DNA of 64,000 nucleotides from Ophiura sarsii (lineage: Eukaryota > Echinodermata > Ophiuroidea > Amphilepidida > Ophiuridae). Position numbers and translations under genes: made by a program. Below are positions 44,661-57,782 of the stretch, piece by piece; within the stretch, counting starts at the first letter, position 1; the number at the start of each line of letters is the position of its first letter. The stretch is from positions 158,440,996-158,504,995 of the forward strand of contig CM069441.1 of NCBI GenBank assembly GCA_035610835.1. The letters run 5' to 3'. The notes below the pieces were generated by a model that was not told where the DNA came from, made no database searches, and saw only the letters and a program-made list of their open reading frames with translations.

Positions 44661-47377
44661 CTACAGATAAAATTGTAATCAGAAATTTTAATGATCAAAT
44701 GTTATCATTTAATAATGTAATAGTATTTAATAATCACAACTCCCATATCATTGATTTGAATTTGTCCAGAAATTACAAGATTCAGTTCTAGTGTTCTGTG
44801 ATCCAGGGACCAGAAAATCCTACTGCCAAATCATGTTCAGAAGGAAGAGGAAATACAATTGCGCTACAGAAAGAATAAAGACCTTGGCTATTGTGTTACC
44901 AATATAAAGTTCCAGGAAGAACCCTTTGAATTCCTGACCTTTATTTCACATTTTTATTCAGTTAAGTTTCAATCACCATAAAACATACATCTGTCCCGAC
45001 TCCTGAAACAAAAAGCTGATATTAAGATTAATACAAATAGTGTGTTTATTTATTCAAGTAGCAGTGAATTCTATTATAGATAAAAGTCTTTAAATCCCCG
45101 TAGTTTTATATTACAGGAATGGTACGTACAATACAATAGATTCTGTGAAGGTAGGGTTTACCCAAATCATAAATACTGGACAGCAATGCCCAAATATACC
45201 TCAGCTCCAGTCACAGGTTGACTAGTCAAATTGAAGATGGGTGAAGTTATCAGGTAAAGAAATCATTTCTTTAAGTATTGAAACAGATTTGAGTTTATAA
45301 CAACCGAGTCACCACAATACTGCAACCCTAACCAAACCAATTACACATTTGCATTGCAAATTTCTGCTCACTTGGTAAATAGGAGTGGGCTATAAATGGG
45401 TCATTTTTTGTTTCGCTTTTAGGTAACAGGTTTTTTTAAATTCCATTTGACCTATCTCAACATGAAACATTTTCAGTCAGGGGTCCAAGAAAAAAGGGTG
45501 CAGCACCCTCTTGTCACAATATCTGATCCTTGTGGAGTGGATTTGAGTACAATTTACATTGATTTAGACACCAAAATCACAGCAATATGCCAGAAAATGA
45601 GTAATATCAAGGATCTTGTTCTCAAATCACTCCCACAAAAAAAAAAAAAAGTATGGTGACACAAGAGGGCGCTGCACACCTTTTTCTCGGACCCCTGACT
45701 GAAAATGTTGTGATTTTATGTTGAGATAGGTAAAATGGAATAGAAAAAACCATACCTGAGAAATATAACATAAAAAAGCATTTTTGACCTCCGTATAGCC
45801 CGCTCCTACTGTAAACAATACACTGAATCTGTTTAAACACAAATGCTGGTATTAGCTTATCATGGCCCCATATGCTATCAGCAACAATCGATGTTGATGT
45901 TGTTGCTTAAACAACACTTCTTGAATTTGTATGCGACCTACTTTATGTATAGCTAGGTTCAATCTCCAGGAGTTCTATGTATGTGATCTGACTGTATAAA
46001 TACCCTCACGAGCAAAACACTTTAAAGCAATGTATTTGGTTTTAAAGGGACATTAGTAGAGGTTATGTCAAAGAATCAATTTGGGGTGTCTGGAAGTAAA
46101 GGGTTCAACAAAAGAAAGTATACCACTTGTTTATGTCATTTTGAGTAACTTTCAATTTGTTTTTGTCCAAACAGGCTAGATAGGCATTTAGATGAATCTT
46201 TTAGGCATAATTTGATACCAAATTTGCCCCCTAACAACAAAGATAAACCGTGATTAGCACCATTTAAAGGAAAATATCCCATTTTCAAAAGTCGCATTTC
46301 CAATACACAGCACGAGAAGAAAGGGCCAATTGTTAACACACACATATGCCGTATTTATCCTGTACTGCTAATTGAAATGTAAACTGATGCATGGGTGAAG
46401 GATTTGTGTAAAGGAATGTTAATGGATGGGGAGAACATGGACAGATTAACCAAATTAGGTGAAAGATTGGACAGGATAAAGTGGCACTACAAAGTGAACA
46501 TTTAAGGTTGTATTTCCTCATTTAAATGTTGGTGGGTATTCCCCTCCATTTCCCATACTTTCACAAATGGTTGCAGGTTTAACTGTCACTGGTTTAACAA
46601 AGGTTCAGTATCGTAAAGATAATGAGGAGTCTGTTGGTGTATCCTTGGTGTAATTCATTCATGAGTTAGACTGGTGATAACCCCTCTTTATTAAAAGAAA
46701 ATGTACTTTGAGGAAATATACAGCGTGTCTCCAAAAAACTGGGTCCAAAAACTGCAGAGCTTATAACTTGAAAAGTAGAAAACTTAGCTGCTTCATATAT
46801 AAGGAGCTACAGGTAAATACCCCTGGCCTCAATTGGTAAAATTATGAGACCAATCGAATGGCAACTTGCTGAAATACAAAGCTTTCAAAAGAGCATGGTC
46901 AGAACCCATTTTTTTCAATTTAACAATACCCCCCGCCCCCCCCCCCCCCTTCCTTTGCATCTCTGCATTGTGTGCAAGTTTTCCCTGTATGGTGTTTATA
47001 TTCGCCGAAATAACTTATGTTTGGTAACAAAGGTTTAAATTACAGGTATTTTGGATCAATATTCAGCATTAGAAAAGGTATTTATACTTTTTAATCGCCC
47101 TTATTACGAATTTCCCGAGAAAGAATAAATAAAATCAAAGGCAAAACTTTGATGAAGTCAGTACGATGCGCAAATGCAACGAATGGACGGTTAATGAGCA
47201 AAATCAGAAAAAAACGGGATCTGACCACGCTGTATTCAAAGCTTTGTGTTTCAAAAACCTTACATCCGAATGGTCTCACAATTTCACCAATTTATTTCAG
47301 ATATTTCAGATATATTTATTTTTCTTTACCTAAATATTGAGCAGCTATGCTTCCTACATTACTACTACTACTACTAG
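44661..47377. other. Mostly unassigned sequence upstream of the duplicated exons
   Basis: I looked here for the preceding sulfatase exons (metal-site DD and CxPSR) and did not find them. Apart from the foldback at 45441-45740 and an AGCGTGTCTCCAAAAAACTG repeat end at about 46722, nothing is recognised. A similar repeat end in the opposite orientation lies at about 55650-55672. An ACTACTACTACTAC stretch closes the region. Confidence 0.5.
45441..45740. mobile_element. Foldback MITE, 300 bp
   Basis: TTCCATTTGACCTATCTCAA at the left is mirrored by TTGAGATAGGTAAAATGGAA at the right. The arms continue through ATTTTCAGTCAGGGGTCC and AGGGTGCAGCACCCTCTTGT, about 80 bp with several mismatches and a short insert. 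Confidence 0.75.
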
Positions 47378-50332
47378 ATTTCACGGGGAGGTAAGTAAAC
47401 AAAGCGTAAGCAAATTTGATACAATATCAAGAACATGTCCTACATGTATACATAATCCAGACGGGCCCTAAATAATCCGAATATCGCAGGTGCTTTTGAT
47501 AATCCAGGTATACATGTTGTCTTTCCAGATACCTATGGAGGCCTCCCATGTGACCTGAAATGCAGGTACCCGTTGTCCCATTATATCCAGGGCCCCCAAA
47601 TGCCTAAGCTCTACCCCTAATCCAGTTACCACAGGTGCCCTTAATGGCACCGGATACCACATAATCCAGGTACTGCAGTGTGCCGTTATATCGAGATACC
47701 CGGTGCCTTACTGTATCATTTAAGTAACTTGAATTAATCGCGGGCAGTAATAGTCATACCACAATAGGCAGAGGTGAGTAATATCAAAGCGTTATAAATG
47801 CTTATATAAATATCAAGAGTATGTCCTTATTCAGGTACCCAGGGCAGGTACCTAAAGTGCCCTTGATATAATGTAAGTGACATGGTACCCTTAATACACC
47901 ATGCGCCTAGGCCCAATGTGCTCTTAAATAATACAGATACCCATGTTCCTAATCCAAGTACTCCACGTGTTCTTAATACACCGGTTGCCCATAGGTCTAG
48001 GCCCTACCCCTCACAGATGGCCTTAATAACCCAGGTACCGCATTTGCCGGCATTATATCCATACCAATGTACCCGTATTATATCCAGTTTATAATGGAAA
48101 GGGCATGTATAGGTGCCGAAGCTATAATAGCGGGTGGTTAGTCACATCAAAACGTATAAAGATGAGGGTATTGTAAAACAGCAAGAGTATGTCGTTGATA
48201 CTCCATGTATCCTAGGTGCCCTTAATACTGACATTGGTACCACAGTGTCCTTAATAATCCATATATACCATGTGCCCTTAATAAATCCATGTATGCCATG
48301 CATGTATAACACATGGTGCCCTTGATTATTCAGGTACCACCCATGTACTTTAATAATCAAGATGATGTATTAGTGATCTAATATAGGACCTCCATGGACT
48401 ATGTTGTTTATTTTGAATAGAATATTAAGGGCACCCGTGATAACTGTGTATGCGGCTATTAGGGCCTACGTGGATTAATAAGGACACCTGTACGATGAAT
48501 GGTTATTCAGGTGTAGGAATACTTAAAATATTCAGAGTATCTGAATTGCCTTAATATCCCCTCCCCCAGTTATTACCCCCTGTCAGCTCATGTCCCTACC
48601 CATTTTGTACCCCAAATAATACAAAACTGAAAGTAACTTAAAATTAGCTTTAAAATGTCTCTTCCGATTCTTTTATTGCCCCGTCACCCCGTTTTCCTCC
48701 TTTAAAATGATGATATGTGTGCCATCCGGGTTTTGTTTGGCCTATTTACTTAAAATACATTATTCCTCCAATAGGCATGTAGGGCCTAAACGTATGTAAT
48801 CCCTTTGTCATGTTTGTTGTGTTCTAAATAAGGCCTTCCGAGATACTACCTAATACACCCTTAAAATCCAGTTATCACAGGTGGCACACCTGCGCATAGT
48901 ATATATATCCAGGTAATTTGAGACTATCTGCGTTTTATAGTGAACCCGTAATCCAGATACCACTGATGCCCTTACTTATCCAGACACTCTATAATAATCA
49001 TGATAATATACTACACGTTCCGTTTATCCACATGCCCATGTGCCCTTATATCCAGATTATCAAGTAAGGGAAGTGCGGGGAGGAGGAGGTGGCTTTAGGG
49101 TATGATGGGGCAATACCGTACGTTCCGTTTATCCAGATACCCATGTGGCCTTAGTAAGACCGCTTTACTATTATATCCATATTATCAAGTAAGGGAAGTG
49201 CGGGGAAGGGGGCTTAGACCTTAGGGTATGATGTGACAATCCCCTAATTTACGTGCTATATAAGCCGCACGGCGAATAAGCCGCAGCACCTCAAATTAAG
49301 ATTCAGACCTCATCGTATACAGTAAGCCGCACCGCTGTATAATAAGTCGCACACAGAAAATGAAAGGGGTGTGTGTGGGGGAGGGGTGTGTGTGAGGGGT
49401 GGGGGTCGACCATGACCCACCAGCCAATAGCTTCATGACCAGCCATGGGGTTAGAACTGCATGAGTGACTCCATCAAATGTATTTTCCTTCAGCCACTGC
49501 AGTCACTTTAAATATGTTTTCCTGGATACGGTTTGCGCCTTGCTCCCAGTTTCTTTATTAAAATAAAGGTATTGGCTTTATGATTAATGTTTTGTTCGTG
49601 TCAAATTGCTCTCGTTACATTTGATTGTACTGTACGGTATGCACCGCGGAGCAACCGTACGGACTGCCTGCATTCACCGTTTACAATGTACAGTTTGCGC
49701 CACAAACGCGTACACACTTTGTCTGCGTCATTACGTGTGCGCCGAATCGCGTGCGCCATGTTAAACGCGTGCGCCATGTTAAACGCGGTCGCGCAGCAAC
49801 AACAACGGTTGGTATGGTACCGCCAGTTTCTTTATCGTTAGCAAACTCCGCGTTCATCTATGTTATTAATGTGAAAGTGTCACTTTAAGATCTGCGTAAG
49901 AGTTTTTGTTTACATTTAGAAAATGTCGTCACATATTTTAATTTGTTGGATGTATAGTCCCGTATAAATGCTTGTTACTATGCGTTCTTTAAGAATAACA
50001 AACAGCCGCATATACAGAAATGTAGCTATATCCCTGAAGAAAATATTTTGGGTGAAGACCATATGTCATCACTCATTCCGAAAACCACAATTTGTGTCCG
50101 AACAGTAACTACTCGAGTAAAAGAAATTCAACATTTCGGATTTTCATATGTGATCCTTTCTGCGCATGTCTGAAAACGGGAAAAAACGGGCATTGAACTA
50201 TCTAATTAACTCGTGTATTAGAGGCGCAATTACCACGCTTTTTCAGTTGAAGAGGGACGCGAGTGTAAAATTATATTGAAATATCTAATAAAACCATGTT
50301 CCGAAAATTAGTATTACTAGCGGGCACCAGCG
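47378..50332. repeat. Duplicated block of degenerate short repeats, unit 1
   Basis: Starts AGATTTCACGGGGAGGTAAG and ends near TTCCGAAAATTAGTA. Much of it is a decayed repeat of 25-33 bp of the type TAATCCAGGTACCACAGGTG followed by CCCTTA, recognisable dozens of times between 47450 and 49240. The last third is different: GC-rich text (CGCGTGCGCCATGTTAAACG, twice in tandem at about 49745) and a stretch ending CATATGTCATCACTCATTCC. The unit recurs at 50354-52556. Confidence 0.75.
49258..49360. repeat. AAGCCGCA-type short repeats
   Basis: ATATAAGCCGCACGGCGAAT, AAGCCGCAGCACC, GTAAGCCGCACCGCTG and ATAAGTCGCAC follow one another. They resemble a decayed dispersed repeat fragment. No matching stretch was seen in the second unit of the block. 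Confidence 0.5.
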
Positions 50333-50343
50333 CTTCGCGCTGG
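50309..50343. repeat. GC-rich hairpin at the block junction
   Basis: AGCGGG-CA-CCAGCGC-TTC-GCGCTGG-AC-CCCGCT forms a 13-bp interrupted stem with a 3-nt loop. It lies between the two units of the duplicated block and is missing at the outer edges. Confidence 0.7.
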
Positions 50344-50353
50344 ACCCGCTAGA

Positions 50354-52556
50354 AGATTTCACGGGGAATAAGTAAACAAAGCGTAAGAAAATTTGATACA
50401 ATAATCAAGAACATGTCCTATACACATAATCCAGACGGGGCCCTAAATAATCCGAATATCGCAGGTGCTTTTGATAATCCAGGTTATACATTGCCTTAAT
50501 CTAGGTAGGCCTACGTTTGTGTTTCCAGATACCTATGTAGGCCTCCCATGAGACCTGAAATGCAGGTACCCGTTGTCCCATTATATCCAGGGACCCCATA
50601 GGCCTAAGCCCTACCCCCTAATCCAGTTACCCCAGGTGCCCTTAATAATGCACTTGATACCACATAATCAAGGTAGGCCCACTGCAGTGTGCCGTTATCT
50701 CGAGATACCCAGGTGCCCTTACTTTATCATAGTCAAGTAAATTAAACGCGGGTGCGAAGATAGCGGACAGTAAAAGTCATATCACAATAGGCAGAGGTCA
50801 GTAATATCAAAGCGTTATAAATGATTATATAAATATCAATCAAGAGTATGTCCTCAAATAATTCAGGTACTAAGGTGCCCTTGATATAATGTAAGTAACA
50901 TGGTGCCCTTAATACACCATGAGCCTAGGCCCAATGTGCTCTTAAATAATACAGATACCCAAGATCTTAATCCGAGTAGGCCTACTCCATCAACGTGTTC
51001 TTAATACCCCCAGTTATACTCCTGTCAGCGCATGTCTCTACCTATTTTGTACCCCAAATAATAAAAAGTTGAATTTTAATGTCAAAATTGAAAGTTACTT
51101 AAAATTAGCTTTTAAATGTCTCCCCGTGCAAGTGTCGCCACTGTTCATATGCACATACTGTATCCAGGTAATTCAGTAGGCCTACGTTCTGAGCGTTATA
51201 GTTTTATAGTCGGTCGTTTAGTTTTATGGTCGGCGTAGTCTATCATCAAGATCACTTGTACCATTTCACGCTTGTACTTGAGCACAATGTGTGCCATCCG
51301 GGTTTTGTTCGGCCTATTTACATTAAATTATTAGTCCTCCAATAGGCATGTGGGGCCTTAACATATAGTATATGTAGTCCCTTTATCATGTTTGCTGTGT
51401 TCTATAAAGCCTCCCGAGATACTACCTGAGTGTACACCCTTAAAATCCAGTTATCACAGGTGGCCCACCTGCGCATAGTATATCCAGGTAATTTGAGACT
51501 CGTTTTATAGTGAACCCCGTAATCCAGATACCACGGATGCCCTGAATAATCCAGACACTCTATAATAATCATGATAATGTACCACACGTTCCGTTTATCC
51601 AGATGCCCCATGTGCCCTTATATCCAGATTATCAAGTAAGGGAAGTGCGGAGGAGGTGGCTTTAGGGTACACTATTAGAAAAAGGGTGCTTCAGAGGGGT
51701 TCTTGGCTGTCCCGTATAATGGTTTAAAGGTTCTTTGATTTTAAAGGCCCCAAAAGGTTCTGTAGAGAACCTTTAGAGGTTCGAAAGACCAATGTTTGCC
51801 CATATTTGCCTATTTTGAACCTTAAAACGGTTCTTTTTGGAACCTTTTAAGGTGATATAAAGGGTTCCATACGGGACAGCCAAGAACCCCTGAAGCCTGA
51901 AGCATCCTTTTTCTAAGAGTGTACGGACTGCCTGCTTTCACTCTGCTCCGTTACAATGTGCACGGTTTGTGCCACAAACGCGTACACTTTTTGTCTGCGT
52001 CATTACGTGTGCGCCGAACCGCGTGCGCCATGTTAAACGCGGTCGCGCAGCACAACATAGAAACGGTTGACATGGTACTGCCAGTTTCTTTATCGTTAGC
52101 AAACGTCGCATTCATCTATGTTACTAATGTGAAAGTGTCACTTTAAGATCTGTGTAAGAGTTTTTGTTTACATTTAGAAAATGTCGTGAAATATTTTTAT
52201 TTGTCGGACGTATAAATGCTTGTTACTATGCGATCTTTAAGAATAACAAACAGCCGCATATACAGAAATGTAGCTATATCCCTGAAGAAAATATTTTGGG
52301 TGAAGACCATATGTCATCACTCACTCCGAAAACCACAATTTGTGTCCGAACAGTAGCTACCCGAGTAAAATAAATTCAACATTTTGGATTTTCACATGTG
52401 ATCCTTTCTGCGCATGTCTGAAAACGGGGAAAAACGGGTATTGAACTATCTAATTAGCTCGTGTATTAGAGGCGCAATTACCACGCTTTTTCAGTTGAAG
52501 AGGGACGCGAGTGCAAAATTATTATTGAACTATCTAATCAGGCGAGGGACCGAAAA
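50354..52556. repeat. Duplicated block of degenerate short repeats, unit 2
   Basis: Starts AGATTTCACGGGGAATAAGT and ends ACCGAAAATTAGTA, matching unit 1 at both ends but shorter by internal deletions. It contains a 252-bp MITE (51670-51921) that unit 1 lacks near 49660. The 2.9-kb TIR element begins 8 bp after its end. Confidence 0.75.
51670..51921. mobile_element. MITE with TA duplication, 252 bp
   Basis: CACTATTAGAAAAAGGGTGC at the left is mirrored by GCATCCTTTTTCTAAGAGTG at the right; the arms continue through GGGGTTCTTGGCTGTCCCGT. TA flanks both ends (51668-51669 and 51922-51923). The interior carries GGTTCT/AGAACC repeats. Unit 1 of the surrounding block lacks it. Confidence 0.82.
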
Positions 52557-52564
52557 TTAGTATA

Positions 52565-55491
52565 TGGCTCATTCCATGAAGTTGGGGCATATTATGTGAC
52601 ATCCAAGTGAAATTTTCAAAATGGATATTTCCCAACTCTTTCTTCTTTTTTAGGTTCTACATTTACCAAAGTCCAATGTAGAACCTTTTTTTTTTAATGT
52701 AACATTTGGTGTAAAATAACCGCACATGTTCAACAGTTGGATGACATTTCCAAAAATCCTGATGCTACATGGACACCATTTCCCATTTCCATATCATTTT
52801 CTAATAAATTAGCTTAAGATGTGGGCCAAGTTTCTATACCTCAATTAACTACTTGCAACCACAAATACATGAAAAGAAACCAGATTTGTCTAGGTTGAAC
52901 ATAACTTAACGAACAAGACATCGTAGATTAACTGTTTTATGTAAAAACTCATTGAAAAGTGACTCTTTATTTTGCAATTTGTATAATGAATTTAAATAAA
53001 GTACATATCAATATTTGTTTGATGTAAAGTACTCTATAAACCATGCACATTGATTACATTATAGTCATAAAGTAAGTATATGAAGTATTATTTACCTGTA
53101 TAATGTTATAAAATGCACTACCGATGCTACATGGACACCGCGTCTTGTAACATTGTTAATAATAAGACTATTCATACTGTTACAATTATAATTACAAGTG
53201 TGAATGGTTTGTCTACTTGTTCATCATATCAAGTAGATACACAGAGTGAATTGCTTGAAATTTATCTAAACACTGTTCATGTAAAATTTACCTTTTCTGT
53301 GTACTTAAGTATTACGATGCTACATGGACACCGTGCCCTAAAATATTTGGAACAGCTTGAACAGGTGCATCTTTTTCAGATCAATAGAGAGGATGTACTA
53401 TGATGTTAACTTTTTATGTTATAAGCACACGATAAAATTAATAACATGGATTGTAAAACTACAAATTACACAAAAAGATAACCTGCCATGAAGCATAAAA
53501 CATAATTACCTATGATACACATACACCATTTCTTTCAATTACACAATAACAATACACCATTGATCAAAGAAACTTAAGATGTCCACTGAAACAAACTTCA
53601 TGCAGTGTTGTTCTTAAAGTACCCTTTGTGATCTTAGTCTCTTTGCTCGTTTCTGATTGAATCATCCTCTATTATTGATAAAGATGATTGAAAAGTTTGA
53701 TCACTTAAAAAGTCAGTTTGCAAAAAAATAATTTAATTGCCATGATGGATTTCTTTGGAAAGGTACTAGTTTTTGAAAATGATGGGTTCCTTGTCTTCAT
53801 CTCCATAAATTCCAGAACGATAGAACTGTCTTCTGAATTAATGTCAAGAACCTGCAAAGCAAAACAAAATAAACCCTATGGCTTAGTATCTTCATGGAAC
53901 ATTGTGTATTGATATTGGAGTAGATTATTTATTCATGTTGCACTTTTTGTGTTGCAGGAAAATATTTATATTAAAATCATGCTGGAGTATTTTATTTATT
54001 ATTCATTTAACATGAAAAAGAATAGCAAAGGATAGAGAACTTAAATGATTTACAATTATTTGTTTTATTTATAGTAAATAAAACTAAAATAAGGGAATGT
54101 TTATTGTGAATTCAGTGAAATGCTAATGGAAATGGTGTCCATGTAGCATTGTGTATTAATATATTTCATTAGATATACATCTCTCATAATACGCCTTTTT
54201 TTCTGTTAAGTGTAGTAAAATGTAGGCAATGTTTTGAATGTTTTGGGTGATGGATAATTTCGAATGGGGTAATTGTTTTAGTCTAATTAGGCAAATTTTA
54301 TGAAATCCTACATGGACATGGTGTCCATGTAGCATCGTATTGGTAAGCTATATTATTAGCATTAAAAGAGCAAAAACTAATTCATTATTAACTTCAAAGT
54401 TTATTAATGATGTGATTCTACAAAAATTACAATTTCAATGAACTATAACGATACTCAATGCAAAATATTGCCCATGCTATGCCCGATGCTACATGGACGC
54501 CAAATTATTATGGCGTCTGTGACTCAAAATTAATATCATAACATGAAAAGAAATTCTGATTCAGTGTTTCCCTTTCAATAAAAATGCATTAATAAATACA
54601 GACATACAAGCAACATTAAGAAATAATTACAATCGCACTTACCATTCACAAAACTATCCACTGTTTACATTTTGATGCTACATAAAAGTCCCGATGCTAC
54701 AACGGGACATCAGCGACTGAAACCTTGATAAAACTAGCCCACATGTGGCAAATTCCAAACAAACCTGATAGCTATTGACCTCTATCCTTACAAAAAGAAA
54801 TATGGAATGTTTTATTTATCTCCAGGGGGGGATTCCCACAAATTGCATAGGATGTTTATCACGATGCTACATTTTATGGTTAGGACACCATGCACACGGC
54901 ACGGTATACTTTTTCATGAATATATGGAATGGTCTTCATGAAATTTATTCTCATTTGCAATAGTTTTCAATTGATAAATGCTCTTAATTTTGGAAAATAA
55001 TTCAAAAATGTATGATAGAGAACTACCCCCATTCAGCAATGAAAACTCCCGATGCTACACGTGTATATTTTGTGGACACCGTGCGTAGCATCGGAAAGGC
55101 AATTTTCATGTTGCTTGGGTGAAAAATCAGTCCAGCGTGACGAGGTGTTTTGGTCAGTAAACTATGAATACATGTATCTTTTATTAATCAAATTGATTTC
55201 CAAGCAATTCTATGATAGTTTTGCTTACATAAAACTCATATTAATTGTTGTGTTTTCCATGTCACGTTTTTTAGCAAAAATGGTCTTGGACACCACCTCA
55301 TTTTTTCTTTTTTTTTTCTTCAAGGAAGGGTCGATTTTTTTTTTTTTTTTCATGGCTCAATACTATAACCTAGTACTGTTTTTGGACACTAAAATTTTTT
55401 GATATACACATAGAGTAAAACCGTTTATAAGCTGCCTAAAGTACCAAATTCTGCTATTTTAACAAATGCCCCAACTTCATGGAATGAGCCA
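52565..55491. mobile_element. 2.9-kb TIR element with GATGCTACATGGACACC repeats (copy 1)
   Basis: TGGCTCATTCCATGAAGTTG at the left and CAACTTCATGGAATGAGCCA at the right, with 26-bp near-perfect arms, flanked by TA (52563-52564 and 55492-55493). About ten full or partial copies of GATGCTACATGGACACC lie inside: plus strand at 52761, 53123, 53316, 54485, 54673, 54693, 54863 and 55051; minus strand at 54134 and 55084; and a palindromic pair at 54306-54336. None of the frames looks like a transposase. The 96-codon frame at 53113 is broken in copy 2. Confidence 0.88.
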
Positions 55492-56105
55492 TATAGATAT
55501 AGATAATCATTTATAAAGCGCATTAACAAGTGGTATCTATGCGCTGTACAACTATAACAAACTACTAAAGACCAATTTTAAAACTCATAAATTTAGACAG
55601 CAAAGATTAAAACCCAACTGCCAGCAGGTGGCTAGAAGTATTTTGAACCCAGTTTTTTGGGACACGCTGTATAAATAACTATATTCATGTAGGATTGATT
55701 GGATTATCAAAACCAAATGGATTTCACCTGAATAAGCCATCCACTCATGCATGCAGATATCCATTAAGGGCGATGATTATTGGATTCTAACACGATGCTA
55801 TTTGTTCCTATAGGTACACATAGCAATACATCATTAAATTGATAGAATAAACCAACATTATTCCTAGAATTTTGTCTGCTGCTTACATTAGAAGACAATA
55901 CCAAGTTTTTTATTTTTTTAACAAATTCTGTTCCAAGGCATGGGGTGGTATAAGTAGAGGTGGAGAGGGTATAACCCTAACCGCACTGAATCTCACTAAA
56001 TCTCACTGCCAGAAACTATCTCCAGGCACGTGCTGCTGCATTGCCGCGAGTGACGTCACCTACCGCAGGCATATGTGGCCACGGAGTTTGTGGCCGCATA
56101 TGACC
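55492..56105. other. Unassigned sequence
   Basis: Contains the end of a dispersed repeat (CCCAGTTTTTTGGGACACGC at about 55650) related in inverted orientation to 46722. A frame at 55872-56108 has no recognisable domain. Confidence 0.45.
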
Positions 56106-56200
56106 TAGGGAGTTAGCTCAGTTGGTAGAGGGACAGACTTAGGTGCGGATGGTCCGGCGATCGAATCCCGGGGGGTGCTGGGTGATTTTTCGGGTAAAAA
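56106..56200 (+). ncRNA. tRNA-derived SINE head
   Basis: GGGAGTTAGCTCAGTTGGTA with GAGGGACAGACTTAGG gives a good A-box region, and GATCGAATCCCGG at about 56158-56171 gives a B-box. It then reads GGGGGTGCTGGGTGATTTTT, similar to the GGGGTGCTGGGGTGACC after the B-box at 38098, so the two may be related SINEs. The acceptor stem does not close, so not a functional tRNA. Confidence 0.6.
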
Positions 56201-56677
56201 AAATAGCACTTTTTCCCCCCCTCCCCCCGATACGCACAAAAAACTAGCTTTACTGGTTAGGGTTAATTACCACCTCTGGTTCAAACAATGTGATTTTGTA
56301 GGTGCTGCTGGTGAATCATCAGAATCAGGTCGCATCAACTAGGGTGCAGCCAATTTCTATCGCAAACCTATCCGCACTTAGATTGTAACATCCACCGTTT
56401 TTCAATGCAGCTCCCCAAATACCATTGGGTCAAGGAAGTTTTTGATAACCGAAACAACTGATCACTGATTTTGAAAGCAGGAGGAAACCGGAGAACCTGG
56501 AGAAAACCTACATGTACGAGAGTGTACAGGGATCGTGATAAACCAAATTCACATAAAGCCCGCTGTCGTGTTCAGAATTGACCCGCTTTGATATAAATGT
56601 GAATGGTATTAATGTATTGGAGTGTCTCTAAATTTTCCTTAATGGTAGTCACAAGTCACAATACACAAGTCCAGTCT

Positions 56678-56703
56678 CCCCCCCCCCCCCCCCCCCCCCC
56701 CCC
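56678..56703. repeat. Poly-C run of 26
   Basis: An unbroken C homopolymer. Its length is unreliable in assemblies. Confidence 0.9.
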
Positions 56704-56816
56704 ATGACAAAAACAAATGTACGCCATTGACATTGGAACAGACTTTTTACTTACTTTTAAAATAACAGCAGCTAGCTTATTAGCAAAAGGTCTTGAAAGC
56801 TAATAGTGGAGGGTAT

Positions 56817-57261
56817 TGGGCTATTCCATTTGAAATCCTTACACCCCTACGGAAGATTTTTGTTGTTGAAAAAAAGTAATAAAAAAAAAGTGTTTAACTT
56901 TTTATTTAGAAATTACAAATTTGTCACCTAAATGACCTCAATTGACCCCTTTGTGGCCCTACTGTGAAATATTTATTATCCATGCCACCAGACTTTGTCT
57001 TTTCAATATCAAAATTTAGTTGAATTATGAACCTCAGTGTACTCCAGTGTGATTTGGTCATTCTTTGGAAAATAAAAATAAAAAAATGAAAAATAAAATT
57101 GACCTACCGACCCAAAAAAAAATTAGGTGAAAGGGCAATCCAACCTTCTTTTTTAGGCCTAACACAGGAGTGTATTTCAAATAGAGGCACCCATGCATGT
57201 AACCCCATGAATTAGATAATGCCTTCCATAGGGGTGTATGGATTTCAAATGGAATAGCCCA
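56817..57261. mobile_element. Foldback MITE, 445 bp
   Basis: TGGGCTATTCCATTTGAAAT at the left is mirrored by ATTTCAAATGGAATAGCCCA at the right; the arms include CCTTACACCCCTA versus TAGGGGTGTATGG. Flanks ATTGGG and CCCATT extend the symmetry. No target duplication is assigned. Confidence 0.75.
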
Positions 57262-57485
57262 TTGCCCACGTAATACTAACTAATAATGACGATGGAGCGA
57301 GCATCGTGATGATACTATTCAGACATAGCCTTGATCATCATTGATTTTTAATTTGCAATTCATCTGAGAATAGCTAACACATTTTATATTACCTACCACC
57401 ATAATTTAACAAAAAAGACCCTAAAAAAAAGGTAGTAAATTTCGCACAAATCCAACGATGCCTATAAAATCAGAGATATTTATTA

Positions 57486-57560
57486 GATTTGGCTCTGATG
57501 GCTACCAGCATAATTACGATCAATTTGGCTCTGATGGCTTCCAGCATAATTACGATCATT
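57486..57560. repeat. Two-copy 37-bp direct repeat
   Basis: ATTTGGCTCTGATGGCTACC and ATTTGGCTCTGATGGCTTCC, each followed by AGCATAATTACGATCA, stand side by side. Confidence 0.85.
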
Positions 57561-57591
57561 ACAGTTACACCTTTCCAGAATTGTATAAGTA

Positions 57592-57750
57592 TTGTACATT
57601 GTATCCTACTCCTTTGAGGATAATTTGCCGGTGAACGATTATCAGTCTAAAGGTGTCAAAATCAGTTTAAAGGTGTCAAATATGAATTTAAACCCGACCA
57701 AATGCATGTTTATGGATGTCACCTTTGCGATGGATCCATCGATACTTACA

Positions 57751-57782
<32 letters not shown>

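Noticed and set aside
53113..53403. 96-codon frame in the 2.9-kb element, possible transposase
   Set aside because: It is shortened in the second copy by an indel, has no DDE or zinc-finger features, and includes translated GATGCTACATGGACACC motifs.
55052..55402. 116-codon frame conserved in both 2.9-kb elements (also 61613-61963)
   Set aside because: The copies are too recent for conservation to mean anything; the protein is hydrophobic, T-run-derived and unrecognisable.
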